Assembly (NCBI GenBank): GCA_021776825.1
Contig: JAJFFG010000127.1
Span: 42,060-106,059 of the forward strand
From: Planctomycetota bacterium
GTDB taxonomy: Bacteria > Planctomycetota > JAJSAM01 > JAJVHW01
Direction: 5' to 3'
Length of the DNA: 64,000 bases
Position numbers and translations under genes: made by a program. Below the pieces are notes generated by a model that saw only the letters and a program-made list of their open reading frames with translations, was not told the origin of the DNA and did not search any database. Of this stretch, positions 9,393 through 18,113 are shown in pieces (the stretch's first letter is position 1; the number at the start of each line of letters is the position of its first letter).

Positions 9393-10234
9393 GACCCCTC
9401 CTCGCCATCGAGCACAACAACACGTGGCTGTGCGCGGTCGGCACCGCCACTAGCGAGTCCGTCCAGATCCAGTTGGACCGAGGCGAAGCCGGCCGCGCGC
9501 ACCGCGGCGACGATCGCGCCCGCCGCCAGGCGAGCTCGATCGATGTCGGCATGCGCCAGTTCGAGTCGCGCGGATGCACCTTCATGCCGGACGCGAAGAT
9601 CCCCGAACCCAAGTCCGCGCAGCGCCTCTTCGGCGCGCTCGACCTGGAGCAACCGCTCACGCGTGACGGGCGTTCCGTGCGGGATGCGCGACGCCAGACA
9701 GGGCGATGCCGGCTTCTCTGCCGTCGGCAGGTTGCGACGCCGCGACAACTCGCGGATCTCGTCCTTCGTGAGCCCCGCCGCACGCAGTGGCGACCGTACG
9801 TCGCGTTCGTCTCCCGCCCGTACTCCGGGGCGATCGTCCACTCGGTCGTCCGCATTCAGCCCGTCCACGACGTGTTCGTAGCCGTTCTCCGTCGCCCACG
9901 CGACGAGCCGGTCGTAGAGCTCGCTCTTGCAGAAGTAGCAGCGGTCCGGCGGGTTCTGGACGTAGCGCGCGTCCTCGAGCTCGCGGGTACCGATGCGAAC
10001 GAGACGCGTCCCCAACCGATGGGCGACAGCCGCCGCGTCGTCGAGCTCACGCGTCGCCACGCTGGCACTCACTCCCGTGAGGCCCACAGCGCGCGGCCCC
10101 AGCGTCTCGACAGCGACGGCCAGGAGCAGCGCCGAGTCGACTCCTCCGCTGAACGCGACGGCGACCGAACCGAGACCACGCAGGATCTCGCGCAATCGCG
10201 TCTCCTTCGCCTCCAGGTCGCTCCTCCCCATCAT
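9389..10234 (-). CDS. larE: LarE, ATP-dependent sulfur transferase for nickel-pincer cofactor
   Basis: A 281-aa protein, the usual LarE length, with a PP-loop (SGGVDS, residues 29-34) that binds ATP to adenylate the substrate, and the family motif PCLASRIPHGTPVT whose Cys supplies sulfur. It also has a CYFC pair, so three Cys resemble LarE forms reported to carry an Fe-S cluster rather than sacrifice a Cys; this is inference. LarE converts pyridinium dicarboxylate mononucleotide to its dithio form for the nickel cofactor of LarA-type racemases. No larA, larB or larC is in the window. The start is the first of two ATGs at 10234; the longer frame upstream runs into the divergent promoter region and is rejected. 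Confidence 0.9.
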   Translation of the reverse strand: MMGRSDLEAKETRLREILRGLGSVAVAFSGGVDSALLLAVAVETLGPRAVGLTGVSASVATRELDDAAAVAHRLGTRLVRIGTRELEDARYVQNPPDRCYFCKSELYDRLVAWATENGYEHVVDGLNADDRVDDRPGVRAGDERDVRSPLRAAGLTKDEIRELSRRRNLPTAEKPASPCLASRIPHGTPVTRERLLQVERAEEALRGLGFGDLRVRHEGASARLELAHADIDRARLAAGAIVAAVRAAGFASVQLDLDGLASGGADRAQPRVVVLDGEEGS

Positions 10235-10297
10235 CGGGGGAATGTAGCCGGGCGCCGCGCGGACGTCGTGGGAATCGGCGCTATCGTGAGGGGCAAC

Positions 10298-11860
10298 GTG
10301 AGAATCGCAGCCCTCATCCGCCCTGTCGCCATCGGCGCCGCGCTCCTCGTCGCTGCACTGCTCGGGGCCACACTGCTCGGGGCCTCGCCCGCGGCGGGCG
10401 CCGAGGGCGACGATCCGTACAGCGAGATCATCAAGACGTTCCGACGGAAGATGAAGGGCGCGACGGTCGAACGCGCCGCGTCCGCTATCGCCCTCCTCGA
10501 CCCCGCCAATCCGAGGTCCCTCCCCGAGCTCGTCGGAGTCCTGGCGAAGGGGCACTGGTTTGTGCGCGGAACGGCGATCGAAGCCGTCGCGGCCATTCCG
10601 GACGGGCCGCTCCGGAGCGAGCTACGCCTCCACCTGGTGACCCACGAGGACCCGTGGGTGCGCGAGGGCATCGCCTACGCGATGTCGGTCCGGCCGGTCG
10701 TGGGCGACGGCGAGGCATTGATCGGTGCCATGGACGACGCCGACTGGCACGTGCGCCGGACGGCCGCCCGGGCGCTTGGAGAGATCGTGTCCCGCGACGG
10801 CGTCGAGCGCCTCATCGGAGCGATCCAAGCCGAGACCGACCTGCGTGTCATGGTCTGGGTCGGAGCCAGCCTGCGCGGGATCGTCGGCCGCGAGCTCGGA
10901 CGCGATCCCGCGATCTGGGCCGCCTGGTGGGAGCGCAACAAGGACCGCCCGGAGTGGAAGCGACAGGGCGACGAGGTCACGCGCGAGGAGTTCGCGGGCA
11001 TCCCGCTCGAGACGTTCACCGTCGACTCTCCCGTCGACACCGAAGAGGTCGCGCGACGCCGCAACCGGCCGGACCTCTTCGTGCTCGCGCCGTTCGGTTA
11101 CACGCACGACTACTTCCGTCCGTACCTGGACGAGGCCGCGCAGTTCGTGCGCATCACCTACGTCACGCTGCCGACGGTCCAGGAGTTGACCGGTCAGTCG
11201 GGGTACGGGCGCGGCATCCCCGTCTACCCGGTCGATCGACTGGCGCGGGCGCTGGACGAGCTCCGCGAGGCCAAGGGCAAGGAGCAGATCATCGTCATGG
11301 CGGCCGGGCCGGTGATCTGGATCGCCGAGAAGTACGCGCTGCGCTTCCCGAAGCGGACGGCCGGACTCGTGCTCGTGAACGGTTGGCTCGACCGCGAGAG
11401 CTACGGCAACGCGTTGCTGCGGCTCGGACGCGACGGCACGCGGAGCGAGAAGTGGGCCGCGAACCTCCTCCTGGGAAACATCGATGCGCAGCACACGCCG
11501 GAGGAGGGGCAGAGACTCCGTCGGGTGTTCCTCACGCACGCCCTGACAGACCGGCGCGACAGCGAGGCCTGGAGGCTGTGGCGTCGGACGGCGCGTGACC
11601 ACGGCTTCGTGACGGTCCCGGACATCCAGTTCACGCGACGCGTGAAGATCGAGACGCCAACGCTGTTCACGTTTCCCGGCGAGTCCCCGTTCAGCGGCGG
11701 CGCCGACGAGGATCTGCGGCGTATCCGAGCCTCGTTCAAGAAGCCTACCCCGGTCACCGCGGTACTCCGTGACTCGCGCGGCATGGCACACATGGAGGAC
11801 CCCCAGGAGTTCCTCCGCATTCTCGAGCGTTTCCTCCGCTACCAGCATCTGATCGACTAA
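10298..11860 (+). CDS. Secreted HEAT-repeat protein fused to a degenerate alpha/beta hydrolase
   Basis: A GTG start at 10298 follows GAGGGG; the 520-aa product begins with a signal peptide (cleavage near AAGA). Residues about 38-215 are HEAT/PBS-lyase-like repeats (VREGIAYAMS, WHVRRTAARALGEI). Residues about 265-515 look like an alpha/beta hydrolase: an oxyanion-type beta strand, the segment YALRFPKRTAGLVLVNGW and a C-terminal GMAHMEDPQEF His. The nucleophile elbow, normally GxSxG, reads AAGPV (335-339), so the Ser is missing. This suggests a non-catalytic binding domain or an unusual enzyme. It is transcribed divergently from larE across 63 bp. Confidence 0.82.
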   Translation: MRIAALIRPVAIGAALLVAALLGATLLGASPAAGAEGDDPYSEIIKTFRRKMKGATVERAASAIALLDPANPRSLPELVGVLAKGHWFVRGTAIEAVAAIPDGPLRSELRLHLVTHEDPWVREGIAYAMSVRPVVGDGEALIGAMDDADWHVRRTAARALGEIVSRDGVERLIGAIQAETDLRVMVWVGASLRGIVGRELGRDPAIWAAWWERNKDRPEWKRQGDEVTREEFAGIPLETFTVDSPVDTEEVARRRNRPDLFVLAPFGYTHDYFRPYLDEAAQFVRITYVTLPTVQELTGQSGYGRGIPVYPVDRLARALDELREAKGKEQIIVMAAGPVIWIAEKYALRFPKRTAGLVLVNGWLDRESYGNALLRLGRDGTRSEKWAANLLLGNIDAQHTPEEGQRLRRVFLTHALTDRRDSEAWRLWRRTARDHGFVTVPDIQFTRRVKIETPTLFTFPGESPFSGGADEDLRRIRASFKKPTPVTAVLRDSRGMAHMEDPQEFLRILERFLRYQHLID

Positions 11861-11945
11861 ACGGCGAAACCCAAGGCCTGCGCAAGGCGTCCAATGGAGG
11901 ACGCTCTACGCGTGGCGGCGTGGAGCTCGGTTGGAGGGGCGCGAG

Positions 11946-13136
11946 ATGGGACGGACGGTCGGGACCCTGCTGACGGCGATCGCGGCCGCCCTCGTGGCCG
12001 TCCCGATGGCCACCGCTGAGGACGCCCCCACCTACGGCAAGTCCGTGGAGGAGATCTTCAAGGGCAAGGTCGTCAAGTTCACGAAGAAGGGCGAGATCGA
12101 GCTCTTCTACGACTTCGAGGACGAGGTCCAGCTCGCGGACTTCGAGATCTCGTGCCCGTTCCGCGCCATCGTCACTGCCGAGCGCTCGATCGATCGCGGG
12201 GGCGTGCGTCTGAAGGGCACCGGCAGCCTGCGCCACAAGGCGGTCTTCAGCGACTGGGTGGCCGCCGAGCTGACCATGACCCCCATGAAGGCCCAGGACT
12301 TCGGGCTCGCGGTCAGCGAGGAGCACCAGAGCGAGATCTTCACGCTCTACTGCTGCTACGACCGTTACTTCGGGCTCGGCGACAACGTCACCGTGCCGCA
12401 GAACATGATCATCAAGTTCATCGCGCGCGACCCGAAGATCAACCGCGATGGCTTCCAGGACTGGCGCTACTGCGGCTCACGCGGGCAGAAGCCGGTCATC
12501 AAGCGCAACAAGCCCCACGCCGTCAGCATCCGACGCGAGGGCATCGAGAGCCAGATGCGCATCAACGACTGGAAGAGCGGCGGCAAGGAGTGGGGCCGCG
12601 AGCTGACCTCCCAGATGTTCGCGCTCTACACCTACAAGTCCGACGTGCGGGGCGACGATCTCACGATCTCGGGCGTGCTCTCCGACGCGTTCCTCGAGAA
12701 GCACGAGATCGACCGCGCGAAGCTCATCGTGCCCCCGAAGCGGGGCAAGGCCGCCCCGACGGACGAGGAACCCGTCGCCGAGCCCGAGATCGCTCCGGAC
12801 GAGGCCGAGCGCATTCGAGCTCGCATCGCGGGATATCCGCGCGAGACGAAGCCACTGAAGCTCGCCAAGATGCTCCGCGACCCCGAGATTCCCATGGCAC
12901 TGCGCCAAGAGGCGGTGCAGCGAGCAGTCGGCTTCGGCAGCAAGAAGATCGTGCCGTACCTGGTCGACGGTCTCTATGACCCCGACGTCACCGCCCGCAG
13001 GCTCACGTTCGAGGCTGTGCAGGGTCTCCTGGGCAAGACGTTCGGATATCGTCCGGACGCGCCGGAGGCCGCGCGGGGCAAGGCCATCAAGAAGCTGAAC
13101 GACTACATCAAGAAGCGGCAGAAGGACTTCCAGTAG
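11946..13136 (+). CDS. Secreted protein with beta-rich domain and C-terminal HEAT-like helices
   Basis: ATG 11946 follows GGAGGGG at good spacing; an upstream in-frame TTG (11931) is less likely. The 396-aa product has a signal peptide (cleavage near ATAE). Residues about 35-260 are beta-rich with aromatic residues and Cys pairs (LYCCYDRYFGLGDN), reminiscent of concanavalin/LamG-like folds. After a Pro/Glu linker the last 120 residues form HEAT-like helices (LRQEAVQRAVGFGSKKI). Function unknown; a carbohydrate- or surface-binding role is only a guess. It follows the HEAT-hydrolase gene in the same direction after 85 bp. Confidence 0.8.
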   Translation: MGRTVGTLLTAIAAALVAVPMATAEDAPTYGKSVEEIFKGKVVKFTKKGEIELFYDFEDEVQLADFEISCPFRAIVTAERSIDRGGVRLKGTGSLRHKAVFSDWVAAELTMTPMKAQDFGLAVSEEHQSEIFTLYCCYDRYFGLGDNVTVPQNMIIKFIARDPKINRDGFQDWRYCGSRGQKPVIKRNKPHAVSIRREGIESQMRINDWKSGGKEWGRELTSQMFALYTYKSDVRGDDLTISGVLSDAFLEKHEIDRAKLIVPPKRGKAAPTDEEPVAEPEIAPDEAERIRARIAGYPRETKPLKLAKMLRDPEIPMALRQEAVQRAVGFGSKKIVPYLVDGLYDPDVTARRLTFEAVQGLLGKTFGYRPDAPEAARGKAIKKLNDYIKKRQKDFQ

Positions 13137-13187
13137 CGGCAGCGGATACCCCGAAGAGAGATTCAGATTTCCGTAAGGGAGTCGTTG

Positions 13188-13267
13188 TAAGATCTGGGTG
13201 CAACCTGGGACGACCGGCGTGCGTCCTACGAACAAGGCGGGTGAGGGAACCAACCCTCGCGACCCGC
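13188..13267 (+). promoter_or_regulatory. Candidate promoter and structured 5' leader of the Arg/Gly-rich gene
   Basis: An AT-richer stretch with a -10-like TAAGAT (13188-13193) is followed by two hairpins: GGACG/CGTCC (13208-13226) and a longer one with GCGGGT-GAGGG paired to CCCTC-gcg-ACCCGC (13237-13267, 11 bp with a 3-nt bulge, loop AACCAA). The start codon is 35 bp further on, after GGAGG. The structure is seen in the sequence; that it is transcribed and regulatory is inference. It does not match a riboswitch class I know. Confidence 0.4.
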
Positions 13268-13301
13268 GCCCGCGATGCGGGTGGAGAGGCCGGAGGCTGA
13301 C

Positions 13302-13754
13302 ATGCGCTCACTACTTCGATATTGCCTGACCTTCCTGATCGCCGCAGTGGCGGCGACGACTCTCGGTCCCGAGCAAGCAGCGGCCCGTGGCGGCGGCGGC
13401 GGCGGTGGTCGTGGCGGCGGTGGTGGCGGTCGCGGTGGCGGCGGTGGTCGTGGCGGCGGTCGCGGTGGCGGTCGCGGCGGTAGCCGTGGAGGCCAGCGCG
13501 GTGCTTCGCGCGGCGGTCGTGGCAAGAACAAGACCAACAAGCAGAAGTTCAACGACAAGAACATCCTCGGCTACCTGGAGCAGCTCCAGCGCGACGAGGC
13601 CGACTACGTCCGACCGGACTTCCGGTTCGAGTCCATCGACGAGCATCTCGTCGAGGATCGCGACGGTTCGCGGAGCCGGGACCTGAAGCGGTCCCGCGAC
13701 GCCGCCGCCGCCGAGCGCCGGGCCGATCAGGAAGCCGGCTCTCACCCGTACTGA
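13302..13754 (+). CDS. Secreted Arg/Gly (RGG)-rich protein
   Basis: ATG 13302 is preceded by GGAGG; the 150-aa product has a signal peptide (hydrophobic core FLIAAVAATTLG, cleavage near AAA-RG). It is followed by about 45 residues made almost entirely of Gly and Arg (GGGRGGGRGGGRGGSRGG pattern). A Lys/Asn hinge and an acidic/basic C-terminal helical region complete it. RGG tracts normally bind RNA or drive phase separation inside cells, so their presence behind an export signal is unusual. The repeat is coded by near-uniform GGCGGTCGC triplet blocks, prone to length change. No family assignment. Confidence 0.75.
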   Translation: MRSLLRYCLTFLIAAVAATTLGPEQAAARGGGGGGGRGGGGGGRGGGGGRGGGRGGGRGGSRGGQRGASRGGRGKNKTNKQKFNDKNILGYLEQLQRDEADYVRPDFRFESIDEHLVEDRDGSRSRDLKRSRDAAAAERRADQEAGSHPY

Positions 13755-13807
13755 CCCGCGCCGCGCACGGCCGGATCCGTACGACGCGAAGTCGGAACGG
13801 GGAACGA

Positions 13808-13855
13808 CCGCCCGCGTGGCGTGCTGCCAGCACGCTCGCGGGCGGCCGTGTTCGT
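13808..13855 (+). terminator. Rho-independent-type terminator hairpin
   Basis: CCGCCCGCG (13808-13816) pairs with CGCGGGCGG (13837-13845), and the loop itself contains a nested GTGCTG/CAGCAC hairpin (13821-13833). It is followed by GTGTTCGTTT. It lies 54 bp after the RGG gene and 50 bp before the TPR gene, where it would separate the two transcripts. Confidence 0.6.
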
Positions 13856-13894
13856 TTGGGGCTTAGGCCCGATAGCACCGAGGTTTTGCAGCCG

Positions 13895-15655
13895 ATGACC
13901 GACACACAGACTCGGCGGCCCCGCAGCCGCCTGATCCACCTCGTCCTCGGTGGCGCCTTGGCGCTCCTGCTCGCCGCGCCTGTCGGGACGGCCCACGCAG
14001 CCGACAGCCCCGCGAAGAAGTTGGTCGATAACGCCGCGCGCAAGCTCCGTGAACAGGATCTGTCTGGCGCGATCGCGTTGCTCGAGGAAGCGCTCGACAC
14101 CGATCCGCGCAACCCCGACGCCCACCTTCTCTACCAAGACGTCGCGAGCGACGTGCTCGGCGTGGCCGACCTGCGGACGGCGTACGCCGAGAAGGCCGCA
14201 GCCGCCCCGGAGGACGCCCTCTTCCAATACCTCTCGACGCGGCTGCTCGAGCCGGAGGACGCCGCGAACGCGTTCGACCGACTCATCGCGAAGTTCCGGA
14301 AGTCGCCCTGGCCGCTCGTCGGCAAGGCCCGCGTCCTCGAGGAGGAGGGCCAGATCGACGCCGCGTTGAAGCTCCACGACGAGGCGATCGCGCGCGCCAC
14401 CGGCGAGACGCGCTTCCGTGCCTACCAGGCCTTCGCCCTCGAGCGCTCCGGTCGTTGGAACGCCGCCGTCGAAGCTTGGACCAGAGTCTCGACGGAATGG
14501 CCGAAGGACCTTGCCGCCCAGATCGGTCTCGGCGAGGCCCTTCGTGGCGCCGGACGCCCGGACGAGGCCATCTCCGCCTTCTCGGCCGCGCAGAAGCTCA
14601 GCCCCGTCGACCCGGACCCGTACTACCGGATGGGACTCGCGCACCTTGATGCAGAGCGCTGGGACGAGTCGCTCGCGAGTCTGAAGCGCGCTCTCGCCAT
14701 GGACGAGACCATGGTCCCCGCGCTCTGCGCGTCCTCGGAGAGTCTGCTCAAGAAGGCCATCGCGAAGTCGAAGGAGACGGGCGCGCTGATCGACGTGGGC
14801 GTGCTGAAGGAGGCGTCGACGTGGGCCATCAAGGCTGTCGCGTCGAACCCCGACAGCGCCGCGGCGCACTTCTCGCTCGGGGCGGTCTACGAGGCATTGG
14901 GCGAGGTGGACCCTGACGAGCTCGAGACCTCCCTCACGGAGTACGACGACGCACTCGACCTCCTGCCATTCCCGGGTCCGGAGAAGGTGCGCCTCCTGAA
15001 TGCACGCGCGTACGTCCTGCTGCGCCTCGCGCGCTACGACGAGGCACTGGCCACCGTGAGCAAGGCGCTGGACATCGAGCCCGACAACGTGACCGCGATG
15101 GTCCACGGCAGCCACGCCTTGAACTCGCAGGACAAGTTCAAGGAGGCGATCAGCCAGTACCTCGACCCCGGGCTGAAGATCGCGAAGGACGAGCCGCGAC
15201 TCGTGTTCGGCAAGGGCATGACGCTCTGGAACATGGAGGCCCACTCGAAGGCCCTGAAGTTCCTCGAGAAGGCCGTCGAACTCGATCCGGAAAACGGCAT
15301 CTACCGCCTCGCCCTCGGCGAGATCTACTACGAGCTGAAGAAGAACAAGCAGGCTGGCGTCGAGTTGACCAAGGCGATCGAGCTGCGTCCGATGGACTCG
15401 ATCGCGTGGACCGCCTACGGGCGCGTCTGCACGTCGCTCAAGGACTGGGAGTACGCCGTCGAGGCGTTCGAGAAGGTCATCGAGCTCGACGAGGAGTCGG
15501 TCGACGAGTACCTCTACCTTGGGATGATCTACTACGACTATCTCAAGGACGTCGGCAAGGCTCAGGAGTACATCGAGCAGTTCCTGGAGCGTGGCGGCGA
15601 CGATCCCAACATGGAGTCCTGGTTCGAGCGTGTCCTCGGCGAAGACCCCAACTAG
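13895..15655 (+). CDS. Exported tetratricopeptide-repeat (TPR) protein
   Basis: Start chosen at ATG 13895 rather than the in-frame TTG at 13856 because it gives a compact signal peptide (basic RRPRSR, core LVLGGALALLLAAP, cleavage near AHAA). The 586-aa mature protein is a chain of about a dozen TPR helices (for example AIALLEEALDTDPRNPDAHL, ALATVSKALDIEPDN, AFEKVIELDEESVDEYLYLG). TPR arrays bind partner proteins; here in the periplasm or envelope. It runs 4 bp into the next gene, so the two form a unit. Confidence 0.87.
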   Translation: MTDTQTRRPRSRLIHLVLGGALALLLAAPVGTAHAADSPAKKLVDNAARKLREQDLSGAIALLEEALDTDPRNPDAHLLYQDVASDVLGVADLRTAYAEKAAAAPEDALFQYLSTRLLEPEDAANAFDRLIAKFRKSPWPLVGKARVLEEEGQIDAALKLHDEAIARATGETRFRAYQAFALERSGRWNAAVEAWTRVSTEWPKDLAAQIGLGEALRGAGRPDEAISAFSAAQKLSPVDPDPYYRMGLAHLDAERWDESLASLKRALAMDETMVPALCASSESLLKKAIAKSKETGALIDVGVLKEASTWAIKAVASNPDSAAAHFSLGAVYEALGEVDPDELETSLTEYDDALDLLPFPGPEKVRLLNARAYVLLRLARYDEALATVSKALDIEPDNVTAMVHGSHALNSQDKFKEAISQYLDPGLKIAKDEPRLVFGKGMTLWNMEAHSKALKFLEKAVELDPENGIYRLALGEIYYELKKNKQAGVELTKAIELRPMDSIAWTAYGRVCTSLKDWEYAVEAFEKVIELDEESVDEYLYLGMIYYDYLKDVGKAQEYIEQFLERGGDDPNMESWFERVLGEDPN

Positions 15656-15659
15656 CCCC

Positions 15660-16898
15660 ATGCGATCCGTTGCTCGCCTTCGCGGTGCCGCGTGGCGCAT
15701 CGCCGCGACCGTTCTCGTCAGCGCCGCGCTCGTTCTCGGCGTCGCGCAGCCGTCCCCGGCCACGGCCGAGGAGGACGGCGAGACGCCCGCCGCCGAGATC
15801 AAGGGCGACACCCCTGCGGCGAAGGTCAAGTCCGCCTCGTCCCTCGCGCTCTACGATCCGCAGGGTCTGTGCGTGGCCCTCGCGGCACTCCCGGAGCAGT
15901 TGAAGAAGGCGAAGGACGACGAGCTCGCTCCCGTCCTCGACTTCCTCGCGGAGTACGTGGTCGTCGAGAAGAGTCGGCTGCTTCGGATGAGCGCCATCGA
16001 AGCCGGCCTGCGCCTCGATCGGAAGGGCCTCGCCGCTCGCCTCGCTCCCAAAGCCGACGGCGAGGACGCGCTTCGCTCGACGTTCGCTACCGAGGCGCTC
16101 GGCATCGTCGGCACGGCCGACGACATCCCGAAGTTGCTCGAGATGGCCCGCAGCCCGCGGCTCTACGTGGCGATCGCTGGGTGTCGCGCCGTCGCGCGCG
16201 TCGGCAAGTCGAAGCACGCCGCCGCACTCATCCAGATCGCGCTCGAGCACGGCAACATCACCGTGGCCGACGAGGCGGCGTGGGCAGCGCAGGACCTGCT
16301 GAAGAAGAAGAAGACCGTCATCGGCAAGCTGGCCAAGCTCGGGAAGAAGAACGGGGACGCCACCCGCCTTGGCGCCATCACGGCCGTGATTGCCGACAAC
16401 CTGGCCGAGCCCCACGCCTGGCCGCAGAAGAAGGCGCTCAGCGCGCTTCCGGAGCTCATCGCCGAGGCGCCGAAGGTCGTGAAGATTCGGACGAACAACA
16501 AGAAGCACCGCGAGTCGGTCGAAGCCGCGCTCGCTTGGATGCGCGAGAAGATGCCTGGCAGCGAGCTCCTCCTCCGCGTCGCCGCTGGCGAGATCGCCGT
16601 GCCCCTGTCGCCGAAGGACGCCCACCTCGACGCGGAGACGCACGCGATCGGCGTCCCGCTCATCTACACGGCCCAGAACGACCGCCAGCTGTCGTACCAC
16701 CTGCTGCGGGCTGCCACCGTGCTCCTGGAGAACCGCCTCGGACACCCGTACACGGGCCGCCGTGGATGGACGAACGGGATCTTCGACTGTTACGACCTCT
16801 GCTACGAGGCCCGCCTGTACAGCGCCGGCAAGGGCGGGATCAATCGAGCGGAGTTCATGGAGACGATCTTCGGAAAGCGTCCCTGGGGCGGGCAGTAG
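15660..16898 (+). CDS. Exported HEAT-repeat-like protein
   Basis: The ATG at 15660 lies 4 bp after the TPR gene's stop. The 412-aa product has a signal peptide (core IAATVLVSAALVLGVA, cleavage near ATAE), then helical HEAT-like repeats over about residues 60-300 (ATEALGIVGTADDIPKLLEMA, GCRAVARVGKSKHAAALIQI). A distinct C-terminal segment contains a Tyr-rich patch (TNGIFDCYDLCYEARLY). Both genes of this pair end at a convergent repeat cluster. Likely a scaffold or binding protein acting with the upstream TPR protein. Confidence 0.82.
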   Translation: MRSVARLRGAAWRIAATVLVSAALVLGVAQPSPATAEEDGETPAAEIKGDTPAAKVKSASSLALYDPQGLCVALAALPEQLKKAKDDELAPVLDFLAEYVVVEKSRLLRMSAIEAGLRLDRKGLAARLAPKADGEDALRSTFATEALGIVGTADDIPKLLEMARSPRLYVAIAGCRAVARVGKSKHAAALIQIALEHGNITVADEAAWAAQDLLKKKKTVIGKLAKLGKKNGDATRLGAITAVIADNLAEPHAWPQKKALSALPELIAEAPKVVKIRTNNKKHRESVEAALAWMREKMPGSELLLRVAAGEIAVPLSPKDAHLDAETHAIGVPLIYTAQNDRQLSYHLLRAATVLLENRLGHPYTGRRGWTNGIFDCYDLCYEARLYSAGKGGINRAEFMETIFGKRPWGGQ

Positions 16899-18113
16899 GT
16901 CACGGCGATTGCGTCGGGCGTCGTAGGTGGACGCGCGTCGGGGCATGTGGCAATCGCCGCGCCCTAGTTGTTGTTGGTCGGCTCCGCGGCTGCGTCAGCT
17001 CTCACGCGAGAGCAGCCCCCTCGGTCGCAGCCTTGCGTGGGCCTCACTCCCCCGCGTCACGGCGCCTGCGCTGACGCGCAACCGCCGCGCCCCGGGGTCA
17101 CGTCGATCGCGGCGGGCGTCGTAGGTGGACGCGCGTCGGGGGCATGCGGCAATCGCCGCGCCTCCGTTGTTGCTGGTGTGTGCTCGGTCTCGTCGCCTCT
17201 CCGGCGAGAGCAACCGGCACCGGTCGAGGACCTCCGCGCACACATGCCCCGCGTCACGGCGCTTGCGCTCACGCGCAACCGTCGCGCCCCGGGGTCACGT
17301 CGATTGCAGGGCGGTTGGTGGGTGGACGCGGATCGGGGCATGCGGCAATCGCCGCGCCTCCGTTGTTGCTGGTGTGTGCTCGGTCTCGTCGCCTCTCCCG
17401 CGAGAGCCACCGGCACCGGTCGAGGACCTCCGCGCACACATGCCCCGCGTCACGGCGCTTGCGCTGACGCGCAACCGTCGCGCCCCGGGTGACGATCCGG
17501 ACCGACCTCGCCCCTGCCAATCCCGCGCGGTCGCTGTGGCGACGGCGCCGTAGGGGCGGACCGCCTGGTCCACCCCGCCCGCTGGGGTTCATCCGCACCA
17601 GGCGGGTCCGATGGCGCGCTGCGCACGACCCGCGTCATGCGGACCGCCATCGGTCGACGACCGGGCGCTCGCTCCTTGCCGTATCTCGCCGCGGGTGCGG
17701 ATCCGACTCTCACGGGGCCGCCACCTCAATCGGGTCGTACGGGCGGATCTCCTGATCCGCCCCGCCCACCGGGGTCGCTCGCGCCAGGCGGGTCCTCTGG
17801 CGCACCGTGAACGACCCTCGTCATGCGGACGGCCATCGGACGAGGGCGTCACGCCCCGTCGCCGATGCGCAACTATCCTGACGCTGGGGGCAACGCGGAG
17901 CATTGAACGCGATCCACCCGTCGCCGTGCGCGCAACCCGCGACGCTCGGTTGCGCCCGAGCGCAACCAGCGTGACGCGGGGAATGCGCGCGCGGAGGTCC
18001 TCGACCCGAAGAGCTCACCGTCCCGATCGTGTGACGAGACCGAGCACGCGCGAGACAACATCAGACGTGGAGTAGAGGCGCGTTGATTGCGCCCGGGCGC
18101 AAGCAGCGTGACG
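16899..18113. repeat. Convergent-junction repeat cluster 2
   Basis: No gene in 1215 bp. Three forward ~197-bp units follow the plus-strand gene, with hairpin cores starting at 17065, 17263 and 17459. Each contains an outer CGATTGC...GCAATCG pair and an inner TTGCGC-NNNN-GCGCAA hairpin. Palindromes of the GGGGCGGACC type (17552-17573) and GGGCGGATC...GATCCGCCC (17741-17762) occupy the middle. Two reverse-oriented cores (near 17950 and 18087) sit next to the minus-strand peptidase gene, the last only about 20 bp from its stop. Confidence 0.9.

Noticed and set aside
16899..18113. CRISPR or insertion sequence as explanation of the ~196-bp repeats
   Set aside because: The units are too long and too alike throughout, without unique spacers, and no transposase gene or terminal inverted repeat with target duplication is seen.
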